A DNA stretch of 64,000 bases from Kaistella faecalis (GCF_019195395.1 NZ_CP078067.1:2495783-2559782), one strand, 5' to 3'. Shown: positions 34,198 to 44,668, counted from the first letter of the stretch. Notes: generated by a model from the sequence alone, not told the origin. Program-made: numbers and translations.

Positions 34198-35886
34198 CTA
34201 ATTTAAATCACCATTCAGGTCGTTATTCAGTTTACTGTTTTTGAACCCGTAAGAGAAATAAATAATCATGCCAATAGCGAACCACAGCAGGAACCAGAAC
34301 CAGTTATTATGCGTCATCCCCGTAAGGAGATAAAGACAGGAACTGAGACCTACTAGCGGAATCAGAGATAAATTCTTCACAAAAGCTAAAACGCACAGCA
34401 CCAGATTAATAATAATGAAAACAATAATTGAAATCCGGAATTCACCTTCTGCAGGATCATGCCAATCGGTTAGATTGTGGAAAAATTCCGGCTGCCACCA
34501 GTAAAAGAAAAACAGGCCGCCCAGAAATGTTACCGGAAATATAAATCTTGAATTAATATAAGGCATATGGAATCTTCCTTTCAGCTTCTGTTTAGCGGGT
34601 AGGAGTAAAACACCTCCGCAAACCAGAACAAACGCGAAAATTGTCCCGATACTTGTGAAATCAAGAATAAAAGATTTATCCGTAAAAAGAATCGGAACTC
34701 CTACAACCAGTCCCGTAATAATGGTTGCGTAAGAAGGTGTTTTATGTTTCGGATGAATGGTCATGAATTTTTTCGGCATCAGTCCGTCACGGCTCATCGC
34801 ATACCAGATTCTCGGCTGCCCCATCTGGAAGACGAGTAACACGGTAGTAATGGCAATGATTGCTCCTAAAGAAACCACAAACTCCATCCAGGGAACATTC
34901 GCATTTGAACCTGCGAAAATGTAGGCCAGCGGATCACCGATGCCGTCAAACTTGCGGTAATCTACCATTCCCGTCAGTACGAGTGTTAATACAATGTAAA
35001 TCACTGTGCACAATACAAGCGAAATAATCATTCCTCGCGGTAGATTCTTCTGTGGATTTTTAGTTTCTTCTGATAAAACACTTAAGGCATCAAAACCGAT
35101 ATAAGCAAAGAAAACACCTGATACAGCACTCATCACGCCAGTAAAGCCATTCGGCATAAAAGACTGAACACCCGTTTCCGGACTTGCAGGAAACCAGTTA
35201 TCGGTATTGATATATGCAATTCCTACAGCGATTACCAAAAGGATGATGAAGAGTTTTAAAAGGACAAAAATATTGTTGAAGTTTTTAGACTCTTTTACCC
35301 CAACATAGCACAGCCACGTAATCAAACCGTTGATTACAAGTGCAGGCACATCAACAATAAATTTTAGATTGCCTATAAGAGGTGCGCTGCTCCAGGCATT
35401 CAGCAGTTCCTTGTTTTCTGAACCGCCAAGAAAAGCTTTTTTGGCTTCAGTATAGCTGCAGGTCAAATAGTCGGGAATATGTATCCCGATTCTTTCCATA
35501 AAACTTGTAAAATAATCGCTCCACGAAAAGGCAACATAAATATTTCCGAAAGAATATTCCATGATCAGCGCCCAACCGATGATCCAGGCAATTAATTCAC
35601 CGAAACTTGCGTAAGCGTAAGTATAAGCCGAACCAGCCTGAGGTATACGGCTGGCAAATTCAGCGTAACAGAGTGCCGTGAAACCACATGCAAAACCGCA
35701 GATTACGTATAATACAATCACGCCGGGCCCTCCACGGAAAACTGCTTCGCCCAAACTGCTGAAACTTCCGGCTCCAATTATGGCAGCGATTCCAAAAAAT
35801 ACAATATCCCAAACACCCAAAACCCGCAACAGTCCCGATGACTGATCGCTTTCACTGTACTGTTTTCTTCTGAAAAGCTGATTCAT
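34198..35886 (-). CDS. APC-family amino-acid permease
   Basis: The 562-residue inner-membrane protein has about 12-14 hydrophobic segments. The N-terminal IGAGSFSSLGEAVFRGGPGV loop and the segment FFAYIGFDALSVLSEETKNPQKNLPRGMI are typical of the cationic amino acid transporter (CAT/APC) group. It probably imports amino acids by ion coupling. The DUF962 gene is almost contiguous behind it. The length is greater than the usual 450-500 residues; the extra residues lie partly in a loop near residues 130-165. Confidence 0.88.
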   Translation of the reverse strand: MNQLFRRKQYSESDQSSGLLRVLGVWDIVFFGIAAIIGAGSFSSLGEAVFRGGPGVIVLYVICGFACGFTALCYAEFASRIPQAGSAYTYAYASFGELIAWIIGWALIMEYSFGNIYVAFSWSDYFTSFMERIGIHIPDYLTCSYTEAKKAFLGGSENKELLNAWSSAPLIGNLKFIVDVPALVINGLITWLCYVGVKESKNFNNIFVLLKLFIILLVIAVGIAYINTDNWFPASPETGVQSFMPNGFTGVMSAVSGVFFAYIGFDALSVLSEETKNPQKNLPRGMIISLVLCTVIYIVLTLVLTGMVDYRKFDGIGDPLAYIFAGSNANVPWMEFVVSLGAIIAITTVLLVFQMGQPRIWYAMSRDGLMPKKFMTIHPKHKTPSYATIITGLVVGVPILFTDKSFILDFTSIGTIFAFVLVCGGVLLLPAKQKLKGRFHMPYINSRFIFPVTFLGGLFFFYWWQPEFFHNLTDWHDPAEGEFRISIIVFIIINLVLCVLAFVKNLSLIPLVGLSSCLYLLTGMTHNNWFWFLLWFAIGMIIYFSYGFKNSKLNNDLNGDLN

Positions 35887-35968
35887 AAAAATAATAATTT
35901 ACACAAATGTAAAAGAAAATTCTAAAAATCATATTTTTTTTGGTTCTACATAATAAAATTGGCCAAAT

Positions 35969-35996
35969 TTTGGTTCATAATAATGTCGTAATTTTG
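35969..35996 (+). promoter_or_regulatory. promoter of the large T9SS protein gene
   Basis: TTTG (35969-35972) and TAATTTTG (35989-35996) with a 16-base spacer; 16 bases then lead to the ATG at 36013. Confidence 0.6.
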
Positions 35997-36012
35997 ACTA
36001 AACACTTATTTG

Positions 36013-39000
36013 ATGCGGAAGATTTATTTTTTACTGTTTATTTTATCATTTGTCTCAGCCTTTGCCCAGTCCGTAAATCTCTATAATCCTGCAAATAATG
36101 TGGTATATCCTGCCCAGCAGTATTTCTGTACCGGTGAAAGTTTTAATCTGAAGGTTGATGCAGTAGCTACTTCTACGGGGGATTATCAGGAGACAAGTGT
36201 GCTTCCCTCTGCATTCCCTCTTTCCGCAGGATCAATTCCTATCACTTTTCCTGCAACAGGTTCCAATAAATTCAGTGAATCGTTTCCGATTGGTTTTACC
36301 TTCAGTTTTTACGGGAAAAATTACACTCGGGTAGTGGCAGGTAGCAATGGTAGACTCGTATTTACCAACGATCCGGAACTTGAAAATCTGAAAGACGTAA
36401 ATACATACATCGACCGTACGTACAGCGGGATACCGGGATATAATTCATATTCTGCTTTGCCTTCTACTGATTACAACAAAGTTTACCGCACCAATCCCGC
36501 GCAGGAACTTAATCTGGCCCAGATCTTCTTTGGCTATACCGATCTTGTTCCGCGCTCTCAGAATTCCAGTGTAACTTACCTTTATAAAAATGTGACTGTG
36601 GGCGGAGTAAACGGTCTCATTGTTTCTTTCCAGAATCAGATCAGAACCAATGGAACAGGCGGAATTTCCAGCGTAAGCTATTTCAGTAATGTGCTTCTGC
36701 TTGAAGATGGCAGAATGGTTATTTACGTAAATAATAAAACAGAGGATACTTACAATGCCATCTTAGGAATTCAGAATGACGATGCTTCCAAGTTTAAAGT
36801 TCCTACGCACAGTAATACGGCTTATAATTACAACAACGGTAAGTGGCGAAGTGAAGGAAACGCGTGGCTTTTCACCCCAAACCAAAATCTAACCCCAAAA
36901 TTTAAATGGTTTCAGAATGCCAACCAACTCACAGAAACGGGAAACACACTTTCTGGGTTTATACCCAATGATAATGACGTATTGAAAGTTGAGGTAACCT
37001 ATCACGATCCTTCCGGAGCTCAGGTTGGACCAATGGTTTCGGATCAGGTTACTTTTAAAAAAGTGCAGACTCCTGTTATTACCAAACAACTCGATAACTG
37101 CCAGGTCATCATGAAAGTCACCAATTATGATCCTGCTCTGAAGTATGAATGGTACCGCGTCGGAAATTCCGCAATTATCAGCACAAACAATGAAATTTAT
37201 TTAAGTAGGGTCACTGATGCGCCCGGTAAATTTTTTGTAAGAGTTAAAAAGCCGGATGGTACGATCTGTTCATCAGGTTCAGACAGTAACCAGCTCGAAT
37301 ATCTCAGTGAAAAACTTCCGGCACCGCTCAATTTTAATCCAGCGGTGGTTTGCGATAATTCGGCAACACCCGCAGCTACAAAAACTGTGAATTTGTATCA
37401 GCTCATTTATCCAAAATACGATCCGGCTTCAGGTCTGGAGAAATATAATGTTTACTTCTACGAAGGATCTGCGAATACTCTCGTTACCAATCCGGAAAAT
37501 TATGTGGTGAATGCCAATCAGATTGCCAACTTAAGTTTTGCTGTAAAAGACGGAAACGATAATATGTCGTGCATCACCGGAGGATCGCCCGTTTATTTTA
37601 TTTCGGTGACCAATGCGATGAATATTTCCACCTGTTCATCGCAGCCGTTTTTCGACTTGAAAACTGCTTTCGAACAGAATTTCCCCAGCTATTACACCTT
37701 TACCTATACCTACGCTGACGGAACTTCTGCGGGCAACGGAACTGCAGTTGATATTACGAAATCGGTTACCGTTAAAACAACATTTTTAGGAGCATCATGT
37801 TCGGCAAATACTGTGGTAACATTTACTTCCGGGCCTGCGATTGCGGTCCCTCAGGTTCCGGTCCAGGAAAGATGTGCGGGAGCTGACAATAATGCGAACC
37901 GCTTTGACTTTAATTATATTAAATCAATTCTGGATCCCGCCAATCAGTATGATGTTAAATTTTACAACAAATCAGATAATTCAGAGATTGTAGTGTCTAA
38001 CGGTCCGGGAGCGAATTTAAACGCTGCAGGTTATTTCTGGACGACAATCATCGGTGATTATATTATTTATGCCAAGTTAATCAGCAAAACCAATTCTTCC
38101 TGTTTTGCGAACTCAAGTGATATTGTTCTCAGGGTATACCGCAAACCGCAAGTTGTGGCTCAGAATCCTCTGGTGATGAAAAACTGCCAGGGAAATAATG
38201 TGTTCAATCTGACTAAAAATGTAACTGATTTGGTAAATGCATCGTCTGAAGTAAGTGTTTCACTGGAATATTACGCTCAAAACGGCACATTACTTACGCC
38301 GGCACAAATTACCGGTTATGATGCTGCGGTTTTCGGCACCAAACCTTACATCAAAATCATTTATAATCCGAGCTGTGGTGATGTGGTCAACTTCGATTTA
38401 CAGTTTAATCCGAAACCTTCGGCTCAGGTTTCGCAGATTATTATTTGTTCCGAACTCAGTTATTCTCTTCAGAATTTCCAGAATGCGGTGATCAGCAATT
38501 CAAGTCAATATACATTTACTGATGAGGTTGGCAATTCACTTCCTTCTAGTTTTGATGTTTCTGCTTTGCCTAAAACGGTTAAGTTTTTAATTAAAGATAA
38601 AGCTACGGGCTGCGTTTCGGATGTTCAGACGGTAACTTTCATAAAAGGTACAAACACTCCTTTACTTGTTTCGGAAACTGATTTCGTACTTTGTGATACA
38701 GATTTCGACGGAAAAACATCCTTTGATTTGAATGTTAAGAAGACTGTTTTCAGCACAGATCCAAATGCCGTTTTCGAGTATTTTAAAGATGCAAATTTCA
38801 CCCAGCCAATTGCTGAAAACTATACCAACGAAACCGCTTTCGCACAAACTGTTTACGGGAGAATCACCGTTCCCGGTTTTTGTCCGTCGTTTGGTAAAAT
38901 AAATCTGAAGATAAATACCCCGACAAAATCTTCGACCCTGGAGAGCAAATATTACATCTGTTTCGGGCAAACTGTAAGAATTGATTCCGGACCGGAAAAT

Positions 39001-39612
39001 CTGACAGGAACGTGGAGTACGGGCGAAACTACCCAAACAATTTCAATTGCAAAAGCAGGAAACTATTCCGTGGAACTGACGAATTCGGATGGATGTACCT
39101 ATACGCACAATTTCACCGTTTCAGATGAGAATCAGCCAAAAATTGAAGTCATCAACCAAACCAATAATTCAATTGAAGTCGTAGCGAATGGTGGTGTGAA
39201 ACCTTATAAATATTACTTCAATGGAGTGGCTCAGCCTTCAAATATTCTAATGAATCCAACAGCAGCCTCTTATGAAATTCAGGTTGAATCTGCCACCGGA
39301 TGTTTGGGAGAGCCCCGTACCATTTACTTTATTAAAATAAATAATGCTTTCACACCGAATGCTGACGGAATCAACGATGTCTGGAGCGTTGAAAACCTCG
39401 ATCAAATGCAGAGTGTCTCTGTGGTTATTGTTGACCGTTACGGCAATAAGGTTTTTGAATCACAGAATGGCAGCAAAGTAGAGTGGGACGGCAAGCATAA
39501 AGGGCGTGCATTGCCAACCTCAACTTACTGGTACACGATTACGTGGTTTGATGCGGTAACTCAGAAATCTGAACAGCGACAAGGCTGGATTCTGATGAAA
39601 AACAGAAATTAA
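36013..39612 (+). CDS. large secreted protein with type B T9SS sorting domain
   Basis: The 1199-residue protein has a signal peptide (RKIYFLLFILSFVSAFAQS). Most of it consists of successive beta-rich, Ig-like modules, with frequent Asn, Thr and Ser and Cys pairs. The last about 90 residues (FTPNADGINDVWSVENL, VVIVDRYGNKVFES, WDGKHKGRALPTSTYWY) are a type B (gliding-motility-associated) T9SS sorting domain. It should be secreted and anchored at the surface, and is probably an adhesin. The TTG at 36010 is in frame, but the ATG at 36013 with its nearby promoter is preferred. Confidence 0.9.
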   Translation: MRKIYFLLFILSFVSAFAQSVNLYNPANNVVYPAQQYFCTGESFNLKVDAVATSTGDYQETSVLPSAFPLSAGSIPITFPATGSNKFSESFPIGFTFSFYGKNYTRVVAGSNGRLVFTNDPELENLKDVNTYIDRTYSGIPGYNSYSALPSTDYNKVYRTNPAQELNLAQIFFGYTDLVPRSQNSSVTYLYKNVTVGGVNGLIVSFQNQIRTNGTGGISSVSYFSNVLLLEDGRMVIYVNNKTEDTYNAILGIQNDDASKFKVPTHSNTAYNYNNGKWRSEGNAWLFTPNQNLTPKFKWFQNANQLTETGNTLSGFIPNDNDVLKVEVTYHDPSGAQVGPMVSDQVTFKKVQTPVITKQLDNCQVIMKVTNYDPALKYEWYRVGNSAIISTNNEIYLSRVTDAPGKFFVRVKKPDGTICSSGSDSNQLEYLSEKLPAPLNFNPAVVCDNSATPAATKTVNLYQLIYPKYDPASGLEKYNVYFYEGSANTLVTNPENYVVNANQIANLSFAVKDGNDNMSCITGGSPVYFISVTNAMNISTCSSQPFFDLKTAFEQNFPSYYTFTYTYADGTSAGNGTAVDITKSVTVKTTFLGASCSANTVVTFTSGPAIAVPQVPVQERCAGADNNANRFDFNYIKSILDPANQYDVKFYNKSDNSEIVVSNGPGANLNAAGYFWTTIIGDYIIYAKLISKTNSSCFANSSDIVLRVYRKPQVVAQNPLVMKNCQGNNVFNLTKNVTDLVNASSEVSVSLEYYAQNGTLLTPAQITGYDAAVFGTKPYIKIIYNPSCGDVVNFDLQFNPKPSAQVSQIIICSELSYSLQNFQNAVISNSSQYTFTDEVGNSLPSSFDVSALPKTVKFLIKDKATGCVSDVQTVTFIKGTNTPLLVSETDFVLCDTDFDGKTSFDLNVKKTVFSTDPNAVFEYFKDANFTQPIAENYTNETAFAQTVYGRITVPGFCPSFGKINLKINTPTKSSTLESKYYICFGQTVRIDSGPENLTGTWSTGETTQTISIAKAGNYSVELTNSDGCTYTHNFTVSDENQPKIEVINQTNNSIEVVANGGVKPYKYYFNGVAQPSNILMNPTAASYEIQVESATGCLGEPRTIYFIKINNAFTPNADGINDVWSVENLDQMQSVSVVIVDRYGNKVFESQNGSKVEWDGKHKGRALPTSTYWYTITWFDAVTQKSEQRQGWILMKNRN

Positions 39613-39813
39613 TCTCAATTTTTATCACGCTGAATGTCATTGTTTTGAACGGGGAAACCAAAGTTATCCCCATTTCCACAATATCTAATAATTGTTGTAC
39701 AAACAATAAGTTTTCCTTATTTTCGTTGACTAAATGTGGAAAGCATTAACGGCTATTGGCCTCAATCATGCCCACAAAATCCAATTCAAAACCTTTCTGA
39801 AAACCAGGATTAA
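39613..39813. other. 201-base intergenic stretch before the TPR gene
   Basis: Plain AT-rich spacer. It contains an imperfect dyad around ATTGTTGTACAAACAAT (about 39711-39727) and a weak -7-like TATTTTCG soon after. No terminator, small gene or RNA structure is convincing. Confidence 0.3.
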
Positions 39814-42777
39814 ATGAATTCAAAAAAAATTATCATTGCAGCTGCAATTTTCTATTACGGATTATCCGACGCACAGCAATCCCAATATTTCAGCGACCGC
39901 GAAAATTACCGCTTCAGTCTTGCCGAAAATCTTTACCAAAACAAAATTTACAGCGCTTCTCAGTATGAGTATGCCCGGCAGTATTTCTACAACGGCGCAC
40001 TCGCGAAATCACGGAAAGAAGCCGCGCAGTTTTTCGACAATGTGATTGGTGTGATCTTAAGAAAGAACCATGCAGAGCAGGGCCTGGAAGCGTTTATTAA
40101 AGAATACCCTAACTCCGCTTATTTTGCGCAGGCAAATTTACCTTTGGCCGACTATTATTTGGCGCAGAAAGACTTCGATAAAGCGCTGGAAACATTAAAC
40201 AATGTAAACCAGTACCAGCTTTCAAAAGAAGAAAACACGCAGTATATCATGAAACTCGGTTATGCGAAATTCATGACCGGCGATTCCGACGGTGCTATTG
40301 AAGCCCTGGAGGAAGCCTTTCAAAATGCGGAAGAATCAGACAAATACGATATCGCCTATATGCTCGGGCATCTTTATTATGCAGATGGGCAGAATGATAA
40401 AGCATTCTCATTCTTTGACCAGATCAAGGATAACGAAAAATATGCACGTCTCGTAAAACCGTATTATGTGCAGATGTATTTTAATGAAAAGGATTACGAC
40501 AGGGCTATTGTCGAAGGAAATTCGCTGCTCGGTGAATCAATCTCTTCCGATTACAAGGCCGAAGTTCACAAAATAATCGGTGAAAGTTATTTCATGAAAG
40601 GCGATTACGCCTCAGCTTATCCGCATCTTAAAACATATCTTGAAAGCAAGACGAATCCCTCGGAAAGTGATCTTTATGAAATGGGATTTGTTTCGGCACA
40701 GCTTAAAAAATACGACGAGGCGGTTTCTTATTACAACCAGTTGATTAACAGTAATTCCGCGACTTCGCAGAATGCGTACTACCAACTGGGCAACGCTTAT
40801 CTGGAAGTCGGTAAAAAACAGGAAGCGCTCTCTGCCTTCCGTTCGGCTTATCAGATGAGTTACGACCCGAAAGTTCAGCAGCTTGCTCACGTTCAGTATG
40901 CGAAACTCGGTTATGATATCGGAAACCCGTTTGAATCTGCTTCCGTAGTGATTCAGAATTATATCAGCAAATATCCGAGGAGTTCTGAAGTTGAAGAAAT
41001 GAAGGCACTTTTAGTGAAATCTTATCTTTATTCCGGAGATTACAAAGGAACACTGAGTGCAATTGATAAAATGCCCAACTCAACTCCCGAATTGAATAAA
41101 ATCGATCAGGAAGTCTCATTTTTATTGGGGACAGAAGAATTCAACAAAGGAAATTTCGATGGGGCAGAAGCGTATTTTCTGCGCAGTCTTGAATTCAATA
41201 TTAATAAAGAATTCAACACCAGAGCAACTTATTGGTTAGCTCAAACTTATTATCAAAAGGGAAATTATCCTTCAGCGATTGTCCGTTACGAAAGACTTCT
41301 TAACGAAAACTTTGCTGAGAAACAGCAGCTCACCTATGATTTAGGTTACGCTTATTTTAAATCGAAAAAGTTCGACAAAGCAAAACAGTATTTTTCTGAA
41401 TACCTGAAAAACCCCAAATCAGAATTTAAAAACGATGCAGAACTTCGTCTGGCAGATACTTATTATGCAGACAATCAGCTGAACGAAGCAATTGCGATTT
41501 ACGATAAAACTGAAAATGCGGATGATTATACGTTATTCCAAAAGGCAATGGCGCTTGGTTTTAAAGGTGATACTGAATCTAAGATTTCTTCGCTTAAAAA
41601 ACTGATCACCCAGTATAAAAACTCTGATTATGTGGATGATGCGCAGTACGAAATAGGTACAGCATACGCAGCCAACGATGATTACAACAGTTCTAATGAT
41701 TATTTCAATCAGGTGATCAGAAGCAGTTCAGATAAAGATTTGGTAGCGAATGCACAGATTTACCGTGCGCAGAATTACATCGACCTTAACCAGAATGATA
41801 AAGCGCTTTCCGAATTAAAAGCACTCGGCAATCAGTACAAAAACACAGCTTACGCGAGTAAAATTGTTCAGGCCTCCCGTCCGATTTACGTGAAAAACGG
41901 TGATACTGCAGGTTACGAAAGTTTTGCACGCAGTTTAGGCGTAAAAATCGATGCATCGGAACTGGATGAAATTAATCTGAACAGTGCCAAAAACTACTAC
42001 ACAGCCAAAGATTACAAAAAAGCGATTCCGCTTTATGAAAAATATCTGACCCAAAATCCTACAGGCGACGGACTTTATCAGGCGCAGTACGAGTTGGGTG
42101 AAAGTTATTATCAAACTGCAAATTCTACAAAAGCACTTTTAGTACTTCAGGAAGTAGCGAGTGTTCAGAACGATTATCAGGAAGATGCGCAGACAAGAGT
42201 TGCACAGATTTATCTGGATCAGGGCAATAGCAGCGAAGCAAAAAGACATCTTGAAACGCTTGCCAATTCAGGCAATATCAATGTGAAAAACTTTGCGAAT
42301 CTGGAACTGATGAAAATTTACGCAGAAGAAAAGAATTTCCCCAAAGCGGAGAGTTTTGCAGATTTGGTGCTTTCCAATTCAAAAAATCCTGCATCTGTGA
42401 TCGAACAGGCGAAAGTTATTAAAGCCAGAAGTTTGATGAACAGAGGTAAAGATAATGATGCAAAAGCAGCGTATACCGCACTGGAAAAGTCGTCGAATAC
42501 GGAAGTTGCCGCCGAATCGCTTTATGCGAAAGCTTATTATCAGAACAAGGCAAAAGCCTTTAAAAATTCCAACGAAACCATTTTCAAACTGGCCAATAAC
42601 TATGCTTCCGAAGAATATTGGGGTGCAAAAGCGCTTGTTGTAATGGCGAAAAATTACATCGGGCTTAAAGATAATTACCAGGCAAGTTACACCGTTGATC
42701 AGATTATCGCCAATTATCAGGATTTCCCGGAGATTGTAGCCGAAGCCAAGGAAGTGAAAAGTCAGATTAAAAAATAA
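39814..42777 (+). CDS. secreted/periplasmic tetratricopeptide repeat protein
   Basis: The 987-residue protein has a signal-like start (KKIIIAAAIFYYGLSDAQQ). The rest is almost continuous TPR-type helix pairs, with many A..Y...G-like units such as GDSDGAIEALEEAF, YDRAIVEGNSLLGES, GNYPSAIVRYERLLNE and KDYKKAIPLYEKYL. TPR arrays form a superhelical scaffold for protein binding. The following outer-membrane barrel gene starts 32 bases later, so the two probably form a complex at the outer membrane. No enzymatic domain is seen. Confidence 0.85.
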   Translation: MNSKKIIIAAAIFYYGLSDAQQSQYFSDRENYRFSLAENLYQNKIYSASQYEYARQYFYNGALAKSRKEAAQFFDNVIGVILRKNHAEQGLEAFIKEYPNSAYFAQANLPLADYYLAQKDFDKALETLNNVNQYQLSKEENTQYIMKLGYAKFMTGDSDGAIEALEEAFQNAEESDKYDIAYMLGHLYYADGQNDKAFSFFDQIKDNEKYARLVKPYYVQMYFNEKDYDRAIVEGNSLLGESISSDYKAEVHKIIGESYFMKGDYASAYPHLKTYLESKTNPSESDLYEMGFVSAQLKKYDEAVSYYNQLINSNSATSQNAYYQLGNAYLEVGKKQEALSAFRSAYQMSYDPKVQQLAHVQYAKLGYDIGNPFESASVVIQNYISKYPRSSEVEEMKALLVKSYLYSGDYKGTLSAIDKMPNSTPELNKIDQEVSFLLGTEEFNKGNFDGAEAYFLRSLEFNINKEFNTRATYWLAQTYYQKGNYPSAIVRYERLLNENFAEKQQLTYDLGYAYFKSKKFDKAKQYFSEYLKNPKSEFKNDAELRLADTYYADNQLNEAIAIYDKTENADDYTLFQKAMALGFKGDTESKISSLKKLITQYKNSDYVDDAQYEIGTAYAANDDYNSSNDYFNQVIRSSSDKDLVANAQIYRAQNYIDLNQNDKALSELKALGNQYKNTAYASKIVQASRPIYVKNGDTAGYESFARSLGVKIDASELDEINLNSAKNYYTAKDYKKAIPLYEKYLTQNPTGDGLYQAQYELGESYYQTANSTKALLVLQEVASVQNDYQEDAQTRVAQIYLDQGNSSEAKRHLETLANSGNINVKNFANLELMKIYAEEKNFPKAESFADLVLSNSKNPASVIEQAKVIKARSLMNRGKDNDAKAAYTALEKSSNTEVAAESLYAKAYYQNKAKAFKNSNETIFKLANNYASEEYWGAKALVVMAKNYIGLKDNYQASYTVDQIIANYQDFPEIVAEAKEVKSQIKK

Positions 42778-42809
42778 GAATTAAACTTAAAGGTTTTAAA
42801 ACAAGAAAT

Positions 42810-44582
42810 ATGAATTTAAGAATTCAAAATATATTTTTATTGGGAATGCTGGTTTCTTCAACTGCTGTGTTTTCTCAGATTAAAGAAGAAAAGCTTATTC
42901 TGGACCGCAAACGCGAACCCGAAGTGAAAAAGATCGAGAAAAAGAAAACTTCAGTAGAAGCCGAAAAGAATTACCCGCCCGAAGCCAAATCCGCGAATCC
43001 TGTGGAATATAACATTACTGATGTTCCTGCAGCTTCCGATTTTAAAACATCGGTGATTCAGGGCGAAGATATTTCACCAAAATTCGATGCCGATTACCAG
43101 AATAATTATTTCCAGATCGGAATGGGGAATTTCGGGAAAATCCTGGCGGACGGAAATATCTCTACCATGCTTGAAAATGATATTCAGGTGGGTGCTGATC
43201 TTCATTTTCTTTCTACCAAAGGACTTCCGAAAGAATACGACTGGACTTCAAAACAGAACACCGGAAATTTTGGGCTTTATCTGAATTCCTACGGCGACAA
43301 AGGAAAAATTAATGTGAATGCGGATTACGGGCTGAATGATTATAATTATTATGGAATTTATGCGCTGAAACCAAGTTCAGATATCAACATTAACCAGAAA
43401 ACCAACCGTTTCAAAGTGAACGGATATTATGATTTCTATTCCAATGAAATCCTTAATGACGTCCGCATAAAATCATCTTTTCTCGGCGATAATTTTGATG
43501 CTAAGGAAACCCAGGCAGAAATCCTCCTGAATCTATCGAAACATGGAGTGGAACTTCCGATGGATGACGTGATGTTCAATGCGGATCTCGGCGTCAATCT
43601 GGAAACTTTAAGGTCAGAATTTTCTTTGCTGAATGAGAATTCCTCTAATTTTTTCAATGCGACAATATCACCAAAAATGACTTTCTTCAAAGGAAAATCT
43701 TATTTAATGATCGGTTCGGATTTCTCTTTTATGAATGCTAAAAATTCAAACAGAATTTTAGACGATCAAGTTCAGAATAACAAAACATATTGGTTCCCAA
43801 AAGCTGAATTACAGTTTGCTGCGACCGATGAATTTAAATTTTATGCCGGCGTAGAGGGCGGTTTGAAGCTGAATTCCTACGCAACAATGCTCGAAGAAAA
43901 TCCTTATCTGGTTTCTGACCAGGAACTTCGGGCCACTGAAACCAAATACAAAGGATATGTCGGTCTTCGGGGAGATATCGATCAGGTGATTAAATATGAT
44001 GTGAGTGCAGGCTACGGCAAGATGAATGATATTATGTTCTTCAAAGCGAATGATCTGTTTGACGGGGCTTTCACGCTGAACCGTGCGCCTTACGATTACG
44101 CTAATACGTTTTCCGCGGTTTATGATAACGGTACGGTGAGCGAAGTGAAAGGTAGCATCCAATATTTCCCGCTGGCCAATCTTGTTCTTGATGGTGAAAT
44201 GTATTTTGCTAAGTATGATCTCGATAATTACGAGCATATTTACAATAAGCCTTTGGTTAAAGCCAGTCTTGGAGGTAAATATTCTCTCTTTGATAAAAAA
44301 CTGCACCTTGGGGCAAAAGCGATTTTCGGTTCTGATTTAACCACCAACTCATTTGAAATTACTGAATCGGGAACTACACCCAACTTTTTTGTATCTGCGG
44401 AGGACAAAGATGATAAAGTTGGCGGTTTTGCAGATTTAAATCTGTCTGCTGAGTACAAAGTTCACAAAAATTTCAGTATTTTTGCACTCGGAAATAATCT
44501 ACTGAACACAAACTATCAGACTTTCAAAGGGTATAAAGTTTTGGGAGCACAGTTTTTGGGAGGCGTGAAAATTTCTTTTTAA
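42810..44582 (+). CDS. outer-membrane beta-barrel protein, TonB-receptor-like
   Basis: The 590-residue protein has a signal peptide (IFLLGMLVSSTAVFSQ), then a charged Lys/Glu-rich linker (about 22-60, LDRKREPEVKKIEKKKTSVE), and a barrel region of alternating strands to an aromatic C-terminus (GVKISF). No TonB plug domain is visible, so it is shorter than true TonB-dependent receptors. It probably forms an outer-membrane pore or assembly platform paired with the TPR protein upstream. The C-terminus overlaps a promoter for the tRNA gene. Confidence 0.75.
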   Translation: MNLRIQNIFLLGMLVSSTAVFSQIKEEKLILDRKREPEVKKIEKKKTSVEAEKNYPPEAKSANPVEYNITDVPAASDFKTSVIQGEDISPKFDADYQNNYFQIGMGNFGKILADGNISTMLENDIQVGADLHFLSTKGLPKEYDWTSKQNTGNFGLYLNSYGDKGKINVNADYGLNDYNYYGIYALKPSSDININQKTNRFKVNGYYDFYSNEILNDVRIKSSFLGDNFDAKETQAEILLNLSKHGVELPMDDVMFNADLGVNLETLRSEFSLLNENSSNFFNATISPKMTFFKGKSYLMIGSDFSFMNAKNSNRILDDQVQNNKTYWFPKAELQFAATDEFKFYAGVEGGLKLNSYATMLEENPYLVSDQELRATETKYKGYVGLRGDIDQVIKYDVSAGYGKMNDIMFFKANDLFDGAFTLNRAPYDYANTFSAVYDNGTVSEVKGSIQYFPLANLVLDGEMYFAKYDLDNYEHIYNKPLVKASLGGKYSLFDKKLHLGAKAIFGSDLTTNSFEITESGTTPNFFVSAEDKDDKVGGFADLNLSAEYKVHKNFSIFALGNNLLNTNYQTFKGYKVLGAQFLGGVKISF

Positions 44583-44588
44583 ATTTTG
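44553..44588 (+). promoter_or_regulatory. promoter of tRNA-Arg overlapping a stop codon
   Basis: TTTTTG (44553-44558) and, after 21 bases, TAAATTTTG (44580-44588), one base off TAnnTTTG. The TAA of the -7 element is the stop codon of the barrel gene. The tRNA begins 4 bases further on. Confidence 0.45.
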
Positions 44589-44591
44589 TGA

Positions 44592-44665
44592 GGCTCGGTA
44601 GTTCAATTGGATAGAATATCAGATTTCGGCTCTGAGGGTTGGGGGTTCGAGTCCCTTCCGGGTCA
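44592..44665 (+). tRNA. tRNA-Arg (anticodon UCG)
   Basis: A full cloverleaf folds by eye. The acceptor stem GGCTCGG pairs with CCGGGTC (two G-T wobbles). The D stem GTTC/GAAT carries AATTGGATA in the loop. The anticodon stem TCAGA/TCTGA encloses a loop TTTCGGC with TCG at 34-36. The T stem GGGGG/CCCTT carries TTCGAGT, and the discriminator base is A. CCA is not encoded. Anticodon UCG reads CGA/CGG arginine codons. It follows the barrel gene by 9 bases and is followed by a terminator. Confidence 0.9.
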
Positions 44666-44668
44666 CAG

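Noticed and set aside
39660-39690. DnaA-box-like TTATCCCCA and a nearby dyad
   Set aside because: A single imperfect box, with no cluster, no dnaA/dnaN and no strand-bias switch; not an origin.
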